Shown here one piece after another: positions 8,588-17,737 of a stretch of DNA of 64,000 nt. Source of the DNA: CBDDLD01 sp965250025 (GTDB lineage: Bacteria > Bacteroidota > Bacteroidia > Flavobacteriales > Flavobacteriaceae); the NCBI GenBank assembly GCA_965250025.1, contig OZ252283.1, positions 930,001 through 994,000 on the forward strand. Direction: 5' to 3'. The notes beneath the pieces are model-generated. The model did no database searches. It was not told the origin of the DNA and saw nothing but the letters and a program-made list of their open reading frames with translations. The stretch's first letter is position 1. Every line of letters begins with the position of its first letter. Both the position numbers and the translations under genes were made by a program.

Positions 8588-10498
8588 TTAAGGTTTTGGG
8601 CCTATCATCATCCATTTAATTGTTGCAGTGGATGGTGCGCCATTTACAAACACATTAAAAGTAATGGTGTTGTAGTCTACTACATTTCCATTAACGGTAT
8701 AGACATTGGTGTCGCCTTGGGTTACCAATACATTAGTAGTTAATGACGAAGCACTAGTATTTGTCGACATGGCATAAATATTTAAGGACGCACTACCTGT
8801 AACCGTTAATTGCCCCCATTGTATGCGCACATCGCCTATGTCTATATATCTGATATTCAATGAAGGATGCTCTACCATAGCCTGCACGGTATCATCCACC
8901 AAAGCTTTTACACTTTCTGCACTTGGCACATTGGAAGACGAGGCACTTGCAAAAGTATCGTCGTCTATAACTGTAGTTAAAGAAGGGTCTATAACGGCTT
9001 TTTGGGCTTTGATGCCATATACTTCGATGTCTACACTGTCCCAAGCTGTAAGCCCCTCAATCATCTTAAAAGTGCTTGCTGAAGCATTCATCTCAATAAA
9101 AGTAAAATGTGATATACCATCATTGTATGGTGCTATTCTCGTGTAATCTACCCAGTCTTTAGTCGCTAAACGTGATACATATCTAAGGCGATTGTTTGCT
9201 TCACCACCTGTGCTCCTAAACTCCACATATTCATAGCCTAAGCTATGCAAATCACCCCAATTAACACCTATATCATGTATTGAATTGTTTGTTGCCCCGT
9301 TAACGGAAAACAACAAAGTTGAAACATCTTCCATAGCGCCACCGCTTTGCCATTCGGGTGCTGTTGCGCCACTGTTCATTACCAAAGATTGGTTAGCTGT
9401 ACCTTTTGGTAAGCGCACCCAGTCTGTACCGTTAAAATAGGCCATGTCGCCTTCAGCTTCGTTGGCTATGCTAAACCCGTTGGCATCTACATAGGCCTTT
9501 ACACTCTCTGCACTTGGTACATTGGAAGACGAGGCACTTGCAAAAGTATCGTCGTCTATCACGGTAGCATCGGCTGGGTTTATAACAATTTTTTGGGCTT
9601 TGATACCAACCAATCTCCAATCAGCTGTACCAGTACAATGTATTTCCAAACTTGTACGGGACGCGTTAATATCTGCGTGAAGGTAATTTATTGCCTCAGC
9701 ATAAATTAATATTCGTTTACTTGCCATGTCTGATACCAATACCGTACCATGAACAGCGTGTTCCACAGAACTTATTGTCCAGTTATCCGATTCCAACCTA
9801 AGGTATTGGTAATCTGACACATTTGCTGGAATGGCAATGGTTGTGCCATCACCACCAGTAGCACTTCCAAGAATTACCTCTTTATCTTCTGTAGTACCAC
9901 CACTCTGCCATTCGGGTGCCGTTGCCCCACTATTCATTACCAACGATTGGTTGGCTGTACCTTTTGGTAAGCGCACCCATTCGGTGCCGTTATAATAGGT
10001 CATATCGCCTTCGGCTTCATTGGTTAGCGAAATATCGCTGCCGTCTACGGCATCATCTTCAATAGTTATTGTACCATCGTTAGCTAGGGTAGCATCGCCA
10101 CTAAGCACTACTGCTGTAGCTTCATCACTATCATTTCCAACAAATAAACGACCATCGGCCAACGTTTTATTAAGTTTTGTGTCTTCTAACACCTTTCCTT
10201 GGTTTGCCGATAAAGCTTCTGTTGTACTGGTAGAGGTTAAGTTATCGGTAACCGTTGTTGTATCACCTATGAGTTTAAAACTGGCAGCTGCTGTGGTTAA
10301 ATTAGCCGTGCCAGCTACACCAGCTGTAGCGACATAGGTTTCTTGTGTTGCCATATTAAACACTAAGGTTCCTACGGGTATATTTTGCCCTAATGCCGTG
10401 GTGGCATCTTGAATACGCAGCGCTTTTGTTGGTACTGTTTGTGCCCAAATCGCCATATTAAAGGTTAGGGCTATTAATAAAATGATATATTTTTTCAT
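8588..10498 (-). CDS. Secreted tail-fibre-like modular protein (operon A, third gene)
   Basis: 636 residues with a signal peptide (MKKYIILLIALTFNMAIWAQ). After about residue 90 comes a module with GDATLANDGTITIEDDAVDG, then two near-identical copies of a unit ending RLPKGTANQSLVMNSGATAP and two copies of IDDDTFASASSSNVPSAESV. The C-terminal region, containing VRIQWGQLTVTG, resembles gp53-like tail-fibre tips. Homologous modules occur as the C-terminal part of the plus-strand collagen-like gene at 18730, so here they are a separate gene and there a fusion. It lies 37 bp after the collagen-like gene, presumably in one operon. Likely a surface adhesin; the ligand is unknown. Confidence 0.75.
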   Translation of the reverse strand: MKKYIILLIALTFNMAIWAQTVPTKALRIQDATTALGQNIPVGTLVFNMATQETYVATAGVAGTANLTTAAASFKLIGDTTTVTDNLTSTSTTEALSANQGKVLEDTKLNKTLADGRLFVGNDSDEATAVVLSGDATLANDGTITIEDDAVDGSDISLTNEAEGDMTYYNGTEWVRLPKGTANQSLVMNSGATAPEWQSGGTTEDKEVILGSATGGDGTTIAIPANVSDYQYLRLESDNWTISSVEHAVHGTVLVSDMASKRILIYAEAINYLHADINASRTSLEIHCTGTADWRLVGIKAQKIVINPADATVIDDDTFASASSSNVPSAESVKAYVDANGFSIANEAEGDMAYFNGTDWVRLPKGTANQSLVMNSGATAPEWQSGGAMEDVSTLLFSVNGATNNSIHDIGVNWGDLHSLGYEYVEFRSTGGEANNRLRYVSRLATKDWVDYTRIAPYNDGISHFTFIEMNASASTFKMIEGLTAWDSVDIEVYGIKAQKAVIDPSLTTVIDDDTFASASSSNVPSAESVKALVDDTVQAMVEHPSLNIRYIDIGDVRIQWGQLTVTGSASLNIYAMSTNTSASSLTTNVLVTQGDTNVYTVNGNVVDYNTITFNVFVNGAPSTATIKWMMIGPKP

Positions 10499-10535
10499 CT
10501 GTTTTAAAATTTTTGTTTAAAAATGTTTAGCCTTT

Positions 10536-13500
10536 TTAATCGTTAGATGCATAAGTTGCTGTAACTACATCGTATTGTGCTACAGGTACTGTAAGTGTAA
10601 GTGCCTTAGTAGAGGTATTATAGGTGTAATCTGTGATGGATAATATACTTCCGTTTAAGGTTACTTTTATATTTTTAGCATCATTTATTGAAGACACTAT
10701 GGGATCTTGCGTCAGTGTATGTGCTGTAGCTGTACCGCTAGTTTCCGTAAAGCTATCGGTATGCAAATAAGGTGTTGCTGGTGCTGGTTGCGCTTTCCAC
10801 TTGTTATTTGGGTCATTGGCATCAAAAGTTAGCACCCAACCATCACTTGTACTTCCTCCTAAAGCACCCATTCGGTCTAATTTGCTTGCAGTAATGGCAT
10901 TGTCTTCTACATGTTGCGTTTCTACAGCATCAGTGTTAATGTGGTTAGACTGTATGGCGTTATCGCTTATTTCAGTGCTTCCAACAGCATCATCAGCGAT
11001 TTTTGTTCCTGTTATAGCGTTATTTTCAATCATGGCTTCCTGTACTTTAGACCAAGTATGACCACCTGCGCCATCGCTTTTTAAAACATCAGTTACAGTA
11101 CCTCCTACCGGAAATGTTGCGTCAGCACCATCAGCACCAACTAAACTGTTTAAAAAGTCAGCTTCCGTACCTGTATTTCCTGCAGCTAACCATATTTGGT
11201 ATGCAGAGTCACCATCGGCTCCGTCTGATCCGTTAGCACCGTCCGCACCATCCGTTCCTGCAATCCCCTGAATCCCTTGCGTACCCTGTGGTCCTTGTGA
11301 TCCCACCAAGCTGTTTAAGAAGTCAGCTTCTGTACCTGTATTTCCGGCAGCTATCCATATTTGGTATGCAGAATCACCATCAGCTCCGTCTAATCCATTA
11401 GCACCATCTGCACCATCCGTTCCTGCGATACCCTGAATCCCTTGAGGTCCTTGCGTACCCTGTGGTCCTTGTGATCCCACCAAGCTGTTTAAAAAGTCAG
11501 CTTCTGTACCTGTATTTCCGGCAGCTAACCATATTCGGTATGCGGAGTCACCATCAGCTCCGTCTGATCCGTTAGCACCATCTGCGCCATCCGTTCCTGC
11601 GATACCCTGAATCCCTTGAGGTCCTTGCGTACCCTGTGGTCCTTGTGGCCCTACCAAACTGTTTAAGAAGTCAGCTTCTGTACCTGTATTTCCGGCAGCT
11701 AACCATATTTGGTATGCAGAGTCACCATCAGCTCCGTCTGATCCGTTAGCACCATCTGCGCCATCCGTTCCTGCAATACCCTGAATCCCTTGCGTACCCT
11801 GTGGTCCTACTAAACTGTTTAAGAAATCAGCTTCTGTACCTGTATTTCCTGCAGCTAACCATATTTGGTATGCAGAGTCACCATCAGCTCCGTCTGATCC
11901 GTTAGCACCATCTGCGCCATCCGTTCCTGCAATACCCTGGATACCTTGCGTACCCTGTGGTCCTACTAAACTGTTTAAGAAGTCAGCTTCTGTACCTGTA
12001 TTTCCGGCAGCTATCCATATTTGGTACGCAGAGTCACCATCAGATCCGTCTGATCCATTAGCACCGTCAGCACCGTCCGTTCCTGCAATACCCTGAATCC
12101 CTTGTGTGCCCTGTGGTCCTACCAAACTGTTTAAAAAGTCGGCTTCTGTACCTGTATTTCCTGCAGCTATCCATATTTGGTATGCGGAATCGCCATCGAT
12201 ACCGTCTGATCCATTAGCACCGTCAGCACCGTCCGTTCCTGCAATACCCTGAATTCCTTGTGTGCCCTGTGGTCCTTGTGGTCCCACCAAACTGTTTAAG
12301 AAGTCAGCTTCTGTACCTGTATTTCCGGCAGCTAACCATATTTGATATGCAGAGTCACCATCAGAACCATCAGACCCATTAGCACCGTTAGCACCATCCG
12401 TTCCTGCAATACCTTGGATACCTTGTGGTCCTTGTAGTCCTTGCGAACCCACTAAACTGTTTAAAAAGTCAGCTTCTGTACCTGTGTTTCCTGCAGCTAA
12501 CCATATTTGGTATGCAGAGTCACCATCAGCTCCGTCCGATCCGTTAGCACCGTCAGCACCGTCCGTTCCTGCAATACCCTGAATCCCTTGTGTGCCCTGT
12601 GGTCCTTGTGGTCCCACCAAACTGTTTAAAAAGTCGGCTTCTGTACCTGTATTTCCGGCAGCTATCCATATTTGGTATGCAGAGTCACCATCAGCTCCGT
12701 CTGATCCATTAGCACCGTCCGCACCATCCGTTCCTGCAATACCCTGGATACCTTGCGTACCCTGTGGTCCTACTAAACTGTTTAAGAAGTCAGCTTCTGT
12801 ACCTGTATTTCCTGCAGCTATCCATATTTGGTATGCGGAATCGCCATCGATACCGTCTGATCCATTAGCACCGTCTGCACCATCCGTTCCTGCAATACCC
12901 TGAATTCCTTGTGTACCCTGTGGTCCTTGTGATCCCACCAAGCTGTTTAAAAAGTCGGCTTCTGTACCTGTATTTCCGGCAGCTAACCATATTTGATATG
13001 CAGAGTCACCATCGGCTCCGTCTGATCCGTTAGCACCATCAGCACCATCCGTTCCTGCAATCCCCTGAATACCTTGTGTGCCCTGTGGTCCTTGTGATCC
13101 CACCAAGCTGTTTAAAAAGTCAGCTTCTGTACCTGTATTTCCGGCAGCTAACCATATTTGATATGCAGAGTCGCCATCGGTACCGTCTGATCCGTTAGCA
13201 CCGTCAGCACCATCTGTTCCTGCGATACCCTGAATCCCTTGAATCCCTTGTGTTCCCTGTGGCCCTTGTGGTCCTACCAAACTGTTTAAGAAGTCGGCTT
13301 CTGTACCTGTATTTCCTGCAGCTATCCATATTTGGTATGCGGAATCGCCATCGATACCGTCTGATCCGTTAGCACCGTCTGCACCATCCGTTCCTGCTAT
13401 ACCTTGTGGACCCTGTGGTCCTTGAGGACCTTCCGGACCAGGTGTTGAACTTCCTGAATTTGCTGCATATAAAGCATATGGTACACTTGCCAATTGACTA

Positions 13501-13853
13501 GTACCTGTTATGGTATAACTGGTGCCGCCAAAGGGATCTATTTCTGTTCTTATAAAATAAGTATTATTGGCCCAATCTATTGTGGTAAAATCACCACTGA
13601 TGGTATTTCCTGTTCCTATTTCAATACTTGCCAAACCATTGGCATTAGTTGTTGGGGTTTGCGTTTCTACATACACAGCAGGTCCTGAAGCACTGCCTTG
13701 TAAAATACTGATTTGCATGCCAACATTTTGGTTGGCCATAATCATATCTCCAGAATTTCTAACAATAGCCTGGTAGCTCATTTTTTGTGGCACCTGTGCA
13801 AACATTCCTAGTGTACACAGTAACATTACAAATGATAAGTATAAAGTTTTCAT
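10536..13853 (-). CDS. Collagen-like repeat surface protein A
   Basis: 1105 residues: signal peptide (MKTLYLSFVMLLCTLGMFAQ), an N-terminal domain to about residue 137, then a long array in which G-x-y collagen triplets (GPQGTQGIQGIAGTDGADG and variants) alternate with a conserved 25-residue block beginning DSAYQIWLAAGNTGTEADF. I count 14 such blocks, with a period near 55 residues. The last 200 or so residues are non-repetitive, with NAITGTKIADDAVG-like stretches. Similar blocks occur in phage tail fibres. The N-terminal 135 residues equal those of the plus-strand copy at 18730. The start overlaps the T9SS-domain gene by 4 nt. A fibrous surface adhesin is the likely role; attachment is unknown. 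Confidence 0.85.
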   Translation of the reverse strand: MKTLYLSFVMLLCTLGMFAQVPQKMSYQAIVRNSGDMIMANQNVGMQISILQGSASGPAVYVETQTPTTNANGLASIEIGTGNTISGDFTTIDWANNTYFIRTEIDPFGGTSYTITGTSQLASVPYALYAANSGSSTPGPEGPQGPQGPQGIAGTDGADGANGSDGIDGDSAYQIWIAAGNTGTEADFLNSLVGPQGPQGTQGIQGIQGIAGTDGADGANGSDGTDGDSAYQIWLAAGNTGTEADFLNSLVGSQGPQGTQGIQGIAGTDGADGANGSDGADGDSAYQIWLAAGNTGTEADFLNSLVGSQGPQGTQGIQGIAGTDGADGANGSDGIDGDSAYQIWIAAGNTGTEADFLNSLVGPQGTQGIQGIAGTDGADGANGSDGADGDSAYQIWIAAGNTGTEADFLNSLVGPQGPQGTQGIQGIAGTDGADGANGSDGADGDSAYQIWLAAGNTGTEADFLNSLVGSQGLQGPQGIQGIAGTDGANGANGSDGSDGDSAYQIWLAAGNTGTEADFLNSLVGPQGPQGTQGIQGIAGTDGADGANGSDGIDGDSAYQIWIAAGNTGTEADFLNSLVGPQGTQGIQGIAGTDGADGANGSDGSDGDSAYQIWIAAGNTGTEADFLNSLVGPQGTQGIQGIAGTDGADGANGSDGADGDSAYQIWLAAGNTGTEADFLNSLVGPQGTQGIQGIAGTDGADGANGSDGADGDSAYQIWLAAGNTGTEADFLNSLVGPQGPQGTQGPQGIQGIAGTDGADGANGSDGADGDSAYRIWLAAGNTGTEADFLNSLVGSQGPQGTQGPQGIQGIAGTDGADGANGLDGADGDSAYQIWIAAGNTGTEADFLNSLVGSQGPQGTQGIQGIAGTDGADGANGSDGADGDSAYQIWLAAGNTGTEADFLNSLVGADGADATFPVGGTVTDVLKSDGAGGHTWSKVQEAMIENNAITGTKIADDAVGSTEISDNAIQSNHINTDAVETQHVEDNAITASKLDRMGALGGSTSDGWVLTFDANDPNNKWKAQPAPATPYLHTDSFTETSGTATAHTLTQDPIVSSINDAKNIKVTLNGSILSITDYTYNTSTKALTLTVPVAQYDVVTATYASND
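11130..13440 (-). repeat. Tandem coding repeats of about 165 bp in collagen-like gene A
   Basis: Fourteen units of roughly 147-175 bp encode a collagen-triplet segment plus the DSAYQIW block. Units differ mainly by insertion or loss of whole G-x-y triplets and by synonymous changes. Such in-frame arrays favour slippage and recombination, and the array is closely similar in DNA to the inverted copy at 19200-20755. Confidence 0.9.
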
Positions 13854-14231
13854 TGGGGTTGGTTTTTAATAATTTTAAAGGTTTTAATTGTTTTGTCTTT
13901 ATTGTTTATAGTTAGCATGTAGGTTGCTAATGGTAAATCGTCAATGTCAATTTGGGTGACGCCATCTGTAACCTTACCTTTAGACATTACTACTCCTAAA
14001 AGGTTGTAAAGCTTATAGGTTAGTTCGCCTCCCGTATGGCCACTTACTCTTAGGTTAAAACTTGAAGAAGCCGGATTGGGATATGTTGTGATGTTCATAT
14101 TAGTGGCAACATCTACAATGGTTAAAGTCTCGGATTCAAAATAAAACTGGACACCCTGAATGGCTGATCCGCTTGTGCCTGTTATGGTAGTCTGTACAAT
14201 CTGTCCAACAGAATAATTTGCTGTACCACCA
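13445..14231 (-). repeat. Left arm of a perfect 787-bp inverted repeat
   Basis: Read on the minus strand, this segment equals 18352-19138 on the plus strand; I compared it line by line and found no mismatch. It covers most of the T9SS-domain gene, the 4-nt overlap and the first 137 or so codons of the collagen-like gene. Identity stops abruptly on the outer side, where the collagen repeats begin but remain similar, and on the inner side within the mature N-terminus of the T9SS-domain protein. Confidence 0.95.
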
Positions 14232-14368
14232 GAACCAGTAGCATCACCCCCAGATACTAAAACGACATCTTGTGCGTATGCTAAGCTTAAGATGCTATTT
14301 AGTACAAGGCATAAGAGTAGTGCCATTGCATTTTTGTGGTTAAGTTTTTTAGATTTGTTTTTTTTCAT
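13850..14368 (-). CDS. Small T9SS type A sorting-domain protein A
   Basis: 172 residues: signal peptide ending near LAYAQ, a short glycine-rich segment (VSGGDATGSGGTANYSVGQ), then a C-terminal type IX secretion sorting domain starting TTYPNPASSSFNLRVSG and ending KTIKTFKIIK. The sorting domain makes up nearly half the protein. Such proteins are exported by T9SS and attached to the cell surface. It is identical to the copy at 18209 from TANYSVG onward, but the signal peptides differ. I chose the ATG at 14368, which starts a lysine-rich signal peptide, over an in-frame start at 14407. It may anchor or help export the collagen-like protein encoded by the overlapping gene; that is inference. Confidence 0.85.
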   Translation of the reverse strand: MKKNKSKKLNHKNAMALLLCLVLNSILSLAYAQDVVLVSGGDATGSGGTANYSVGQIVQTTITGTSGSAIQGVQFYFESETLTIVDVATNMNITTYPNPASSSFNLRVSGHTGGELTYKLYNLLGVVMSKGKVTDGVTQIDIDDLPLATYMLTINNKDKTIKTFKIIKNQPQ

Positions 14369-14406
14369 ATGTATTGGGTTTATAGATTTTAACTTACAGA
14401 GGATCA

Positions 14407-14436
14407 AATCAATCGACCAAATACAAAATTAATCGA
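14407..14436 (-). promoter_or_regulatory. Promoter of adhesin operon A with overlapping direct repeats
   Basis: On the minus strand, TAATTTTG at 14431-14424 fits the TAnnTTTG -7 box, placing the start site near 14417 and giving a leader of about 50 nt. Two direct repeats on the plus strand, AATCAATCGA (14407-14416) and AATTAATCGA (14427-14436), are exactly 20 bp apart and overlap the -7 box and start site, so they could be an operator. LytTR regulators bind direct repeats about two helical turns apart, but I cannot show that the neighbouring regulator binds here. The rest of 14437-14745 shows no gene. Confidence 0.4.
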
Positions 14437-14745
14437 TGAAAGGTATTTTATTGTAGTTTTAATACTGAAACATCTTTAAAATGTTCTAAACCCACACTAA
14501 TTATTCATAGAAAACCTAAAAAGGCTCATAGAAGTAAAATTTATATAAAAGGCTATGAAGTTATAATCTGAATGTATCCTTGCGAACAAGCTTATTTTAT
14601 AAAGCTTAACTGAATTTCAAAAATCAGATAGAAGTGCGACAAATTTTATAAGCCGCTTTTATGAGGCAGAGAGCTAGAAGAAAATCTCATATCAAGAAAT
14701 ATATTCTCTTTAGAAAATTAATGAGTTTATAAGAAATAAAACTAT

Positions 14746-15474
14746 TTAGACAACATTAATTGTCCTAATAATTTTTTGGTAATATGTTTTACCAACGGGC
14801 ACAATTTTATCATCTACTTTTAAGCTACTACTATTAATTTCAGATAAATAATTAGTATTTACAATAAAAGCCCGATGTACCTGAATAAAATTACTTGATA
14901 ATTTGGCAATTATTTTATTTAAGCTTCCTCTGATTACATGTTTGTCTTTATTTTTCATGAAAATTTCAATATACACATGAGAGCTTTTTATGAAAAGAAT
15001 ATCATCAAACAGTAACTTATAAAATGCTTTATTCTTTTTTATGAAAAATGCTTTGTTTATTATTACGTTATCCTCATCTGAGTATGCTGTACTCATATTA
15101 AAATTATTTAACGTGACTTCAATAGATGTAAATAAACCTTCCGTTGTGAATGGTTTTAGTAAATAGGCATTCGGTAAAACTTCTTTTGCTTGATTAAAGA
15201 CATCATGGTTTGTATTTGATGTTAAAAATATAAAGGGAAAATGATAACATTCTCTAATTTTACCAGCTAAGTCTATACCTGTTTTTCTTCCTGCTAATTT
15301 AATGTCTATTATTGCAATATCTGGCTTATGTGTTTCTATAGCTATTATTGCTTCTGTATAATTAATAACTGGCTCCAGAACTTCATATCCTATTTTTTTT
15401 AAAACATCATGCATGTTGCCAGCAATCACCATTTCATCTTCGACAATTAAAATTTTTGTTTTCTTCATATCCAT
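14746..15474 (-). CDS. LytTR-family response regulator
   Basis: 242 residues. A receiver domain (about 1-125) has the acidic pocket VEDE at residues 11-14, the phosphoacceptor Asp57 in AIIDIKL, a Thr/Ser in FLTSN and a Lys in LLKPF. A C-terminal LytTR DNA-binding domain (about 145-240) includes DILFIKSSHVYIEIF, LNKIIAKL and FIQVHRAFIVN. It starts directly after the stop of the histidine kinase gene with no gap, so they form one operon. It lies between the two inverted adhesin operons, the likeliest regulatory targets. Confidence 0.93.
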   Translation of the reverse strand: MDMKKTKILIVEDEMVIAGNMHDVLKKIGYEVLEPVINYTEAIIAIETHKPDIAIIDIKLAGRKTGIDLAGKIRECYHFPFIFLTSNTNHDVFNQAKEVLPNAYLLKPFTTEGLFTSIEVTLNNFNMSTAYSDEDNVIINKAFFIKKNKAFYKLLFDDILFIKSSHVYIEIFMKNKDKHVIRGSLNKIIAKLSSNFIQVHRAFIVNTNYLSEINSSSLKVDDKIVPVGKTYYQKIIRTINVV

Positions 15475-17421
15475 TTAATCTATTAAACTCCTTCTAATAG
15501 TATCTTGAAAAACAATATTAAAGTGAGTACCATTATCATTAACTATATCTACAGCGCCATATAGTTGTTTAACTAATCGCTTGACCAAAGTTAACCCTAT
15601 ACTATTTGTTTGTTTTAATTCTCTTTTATGATCAAACCCTACACCATTATCAGAAACACGAAGATAAAATTCTCCTTTTTGTTTTTCTTGTACTATTATT
15701 TTAAGTAATCCTTCTGTTCTATTTTTAAATGCATATTTATATGCATTTGTAGTAAGCTCATTTATTATTAATCCAAGGGGTACAGCAGTATCTATATCAA
15801 AATAGATGTTTTTGGCTTCTATACAAACATCTATACTTTTATCAGACTTTTCATATATCACACCTATTTCTTGTACCAAAAGCTCTATATATAGTTCAAA
15901 ATCTATAAGGTCCTCACTGCTTTGAGATAAATCTTCATGTATGATGGCCATAGATCTCATTCTATTTTGCCCTTCTTTAAATATTTCTAAGACCTTATTG
16001 TCTTTAATGGCTTCACTTTGCATATCTAACAAACTAGATATGATTTGATAGTTGTTTTTTACCCGATGGTGTATTTCTCTTATTAATATTTTTTTCTGAT
16101 TTAATGCATTGTCTATACGCTTATTTTTTGCTTTTAAAACTTTAGAATATTTGCGTTTTCGTAAAAAGGCAATGCCCATAAAAACTAAAGCAATAATAGC
16201 CAGAGACCCAATTAACAAGAACAATTTAGATCTTTCCTTCTCGTATTTTAGTTCTAAATTTTTTGATTCAATAGCGTTTTTTGATTTTACTTCTGCTAAA
16301 GAATTGGCAAGCTCTTGGGTGTATATTTTTTGGGTTAACTCAACGGCTTTTTCTTTATATACAATAGCCTCTTTTAAATAATTGTGTTTTTCGAGAGTTA
16401 TTGATATAGTATTGTACAGCCTTTTTAAATCATTATTATTTAAATGCTCTTTCCCATAAATCGTAATTTTTTTACAAAACGCTTTTAAATCGGAAACTTT
16501 AAATTGATTAAAAATCTGATTTATGGTATTGGGCGATAGATTTTTATCTCCTAAATAATTAACATATTTAATATTTAAAACTGCTTTTAAAGTATGATCT
16601 TTAATCTTTGAACTAATGTCATTAAATAACTCTAAAACCCTTTTTTCTGAGCCGCCTTTATAGATATAGGCATCTAGAGCTTTATACATAATTGCTGAAT
16701 GATAAAATGTTTTTCTTTCTAGAGATTGTTCAATTTTTAAACTTCGTTCACAGACCTCTATATATTGATCTAAATCGCCTGTAAGTATAATGAATTCTAA
16801 CAGGTAATACGAAAAAGCCATTTCCTGCTCGATATCACCGACTAGTCTTGCTATTTTAATATTGGTTTCACAAAGTTTTTTACCGTTTTCTATGTCTCTT
16901 TGTATCGCCAGAAGAACTGCCTGATGAAGGTCTACATATAATTTAGCCCTTCTTACATCAATGTCTTTCTTTTCAAAATACTTAACATAATTCTCTAGCT
17001 TAATTTGTTCTTTATTCGCTGTTTCAATATTGATCCATTCTCTAAGTCCATGAATTTGGACGGATTTCATTTTCACAAAATCAATATCTAAATCTTTTTC
17101 TCTGCTAGGTTCTTTTGCATGAGCGTTTAAAAAATTTGAAACATCTTCAAATTTTATATCACTTCTATTAAGTAATACTGCTGAAAATATGTGATAATCC
17201 GAATAGGTAGCATTATCATTTGATGCAATTCTTTTTAATACTGAGGCATAAGGATCTTTGATTGTTTCTGTATCATAGGAATCTACAGAATCATTTTTCC
17301 CTTGAATAATCAGTTCTTCTATTTTTGAAAATATAGAGTTTTTGTCTAAACCATCCTGTGCAAATAAAAGGCTACTATGACTTAATAAAAACGCACAATA
17401 GTATATGAGATATCTTTTCAA
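15475..17421 (-). CDS. HisKA_2-type sensor histidine kinase
   Basis: 648 residues: signal peptide (MKRYLIYYCAFLLSHSSLLFAQ), a helical TPR-like sensor region to about residue 395, one membrane segment at about 399-418, a coiled coil, then the HisKA_2 dimerisation domain with EIHHRVKNNYQIISSL (phospho-His near 450) and an HATPase domain with INELTTNAYKYAF (near 552) and DNGVGFD (near 595). The HRVKNN motif defines the family, which typically pairs with LytTR or similar regulators. The sensor domain therefore faces the periplasm, and its ligand is unknown. It is co-transcribed with the response regulator. Confidence 0.93.
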   Translation of the reverse strand: MKRYLIYYCAFLLSHSSLLFAQDGLDKNSIFSKIEELIIQGKNDSVDSYDTETIKDPYASVLKRIASNDNATYSDYHIFSAVLLNRSDIKFEDVSNFLNAHAKEPSREKDLDIDFVKMKSVQIHGLREWINIETANKEQIKLENYVKYFEKKDIDVRRAKLYVDLHQAVLLAIQRDIENGKKLCETNIKIARLVGDIEQEMAFSYYLLEFIILTGDLDQYIEVCERSLKIEQSLERKTFYHSAIMYKALDAYIYKGGSEKRVLELFNDISSKIKDHTLKAVLNIKYVNYLGDKNLSPNTINQIFNQFKVSDLKAFCKKITIYGKEHLNNNDLKRLYNTISITLEKHNYLKEAIVYKEKAVELTQKIYTQELANSLAEVKSKNAIESKNLELKYEKERSKLFLLIGSLAIIALVFMGIAFLRKRKYSKVLKAKNKRIDNALNQKKILIREIHHRVKNNYQIISSLLDMQSEAIKDNKVLEIFKEGQNRMRSMAIIHEDLSQSSEDLIDFELYIELLVQEIGVIYEKSDKSIDVCIEAKNIYFDIDTAVPLGLIINELTTNAYKYAFKNRTEGLLKIIVQEKQKGEFYLRVSDNGVGFDHKRELKQTNSIGLTLVKRLVKQLYGAVDIVNDNGTHFNIVFQDTIRRSLID

Positions 17422-17443
17422 TTCTTGAGATAATTTGTAATAA

Positions 17444-17451
17444 CAAATATA
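17444..17451 (-). promoter_or_regulatory. -7 box of the kinase/regulator operon
   Basis: TATATTTG on the minus strand matches the Bacteroidota TAnnTTTG element and lies 22 nt before the kinase ATG, implying a very short leader. No good TTG is seen at the usual -33 distance. Confidence 0.5.
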
Positions 17452-17596
17452 TAGATTTAACCTATTTATAGTTTAAGAAAAAGAGGATTCGAGTGATTAA
17501 AACTTCGTAACTTTTTCATGTGATTGGAATAAAACTCAAATTTTGCAATAAGGTAGGTGAGGTTATCACGGCGTTTGTATAAGGTATAAATTTTCA

Positions 17597-17622
17597 TCAT
17601 TGAGAGCATAGCGAAGCAGTCT
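17597..17622 (-). repeat. Dispersed REP-like repeat copy
   Basis: The plus-strand sequence TCATTGAGAGCATAGCGAAG, continuing with a GCAGTCT end, resembles two copies at 23636 and 23730. It is the short intergenic repeat often seen in Bacteroidota genomes, with a TCATTGCGAG start, an AGCGAAGC core and an AATCT end. It sits 175 bp upstream of the kinase gene. Confidence 0.55.
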
Positions 17623-17695
17623 CTTTCTTTCTTAAGCCTTTTTAAATCAGTTACTTCTTGTTCTTCAGTATGTTGATAGTCCATTGCTGGTCGTT

Positions 17696-17737
17696 TCGAT
17701 GTGACGTTTGTGAGAGATTTGTGAGTTGTCGATGTAA
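17696..17737. promoter_or_regulatory. Nested direct repeats, possible operator cluster
   Basis: TCGATGT occurs at 17696-17702 and 17729-17735 (33 bp apart), and between them TTTGTGAG occurs at 17707-17714 and 17718-17725 (11 bp apart). The spacings are about three helical turns and one, so all four would face one side of the DNA. The cluster lies between the kinase gene and adhesin operon B and could control either. Binding is inference. Confidence 0.4.

Noticed and set aside
12592..12903. Long antisense frames rich in Pro, Ser and Cys opposite the collagen-like arrays
   Set aside because: They are the complement of the G-x-y repeats and follow their period; there is no start or promoter evidence.
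11130..13440. Periodic repeats considered as a CRISPR array
   Set aside because: Units are about 165 bp, in frame and encode protein; there are no short palindromic repeats with unique spacers.
17466..17684. 72-codon minus-strand reading frame between the kinase gene and operon B
   Set aside because: Part of it is encoded by the REP-like repeat at 17597; no start signal or conserved domain is seen. A real small protein cannot be excluded.
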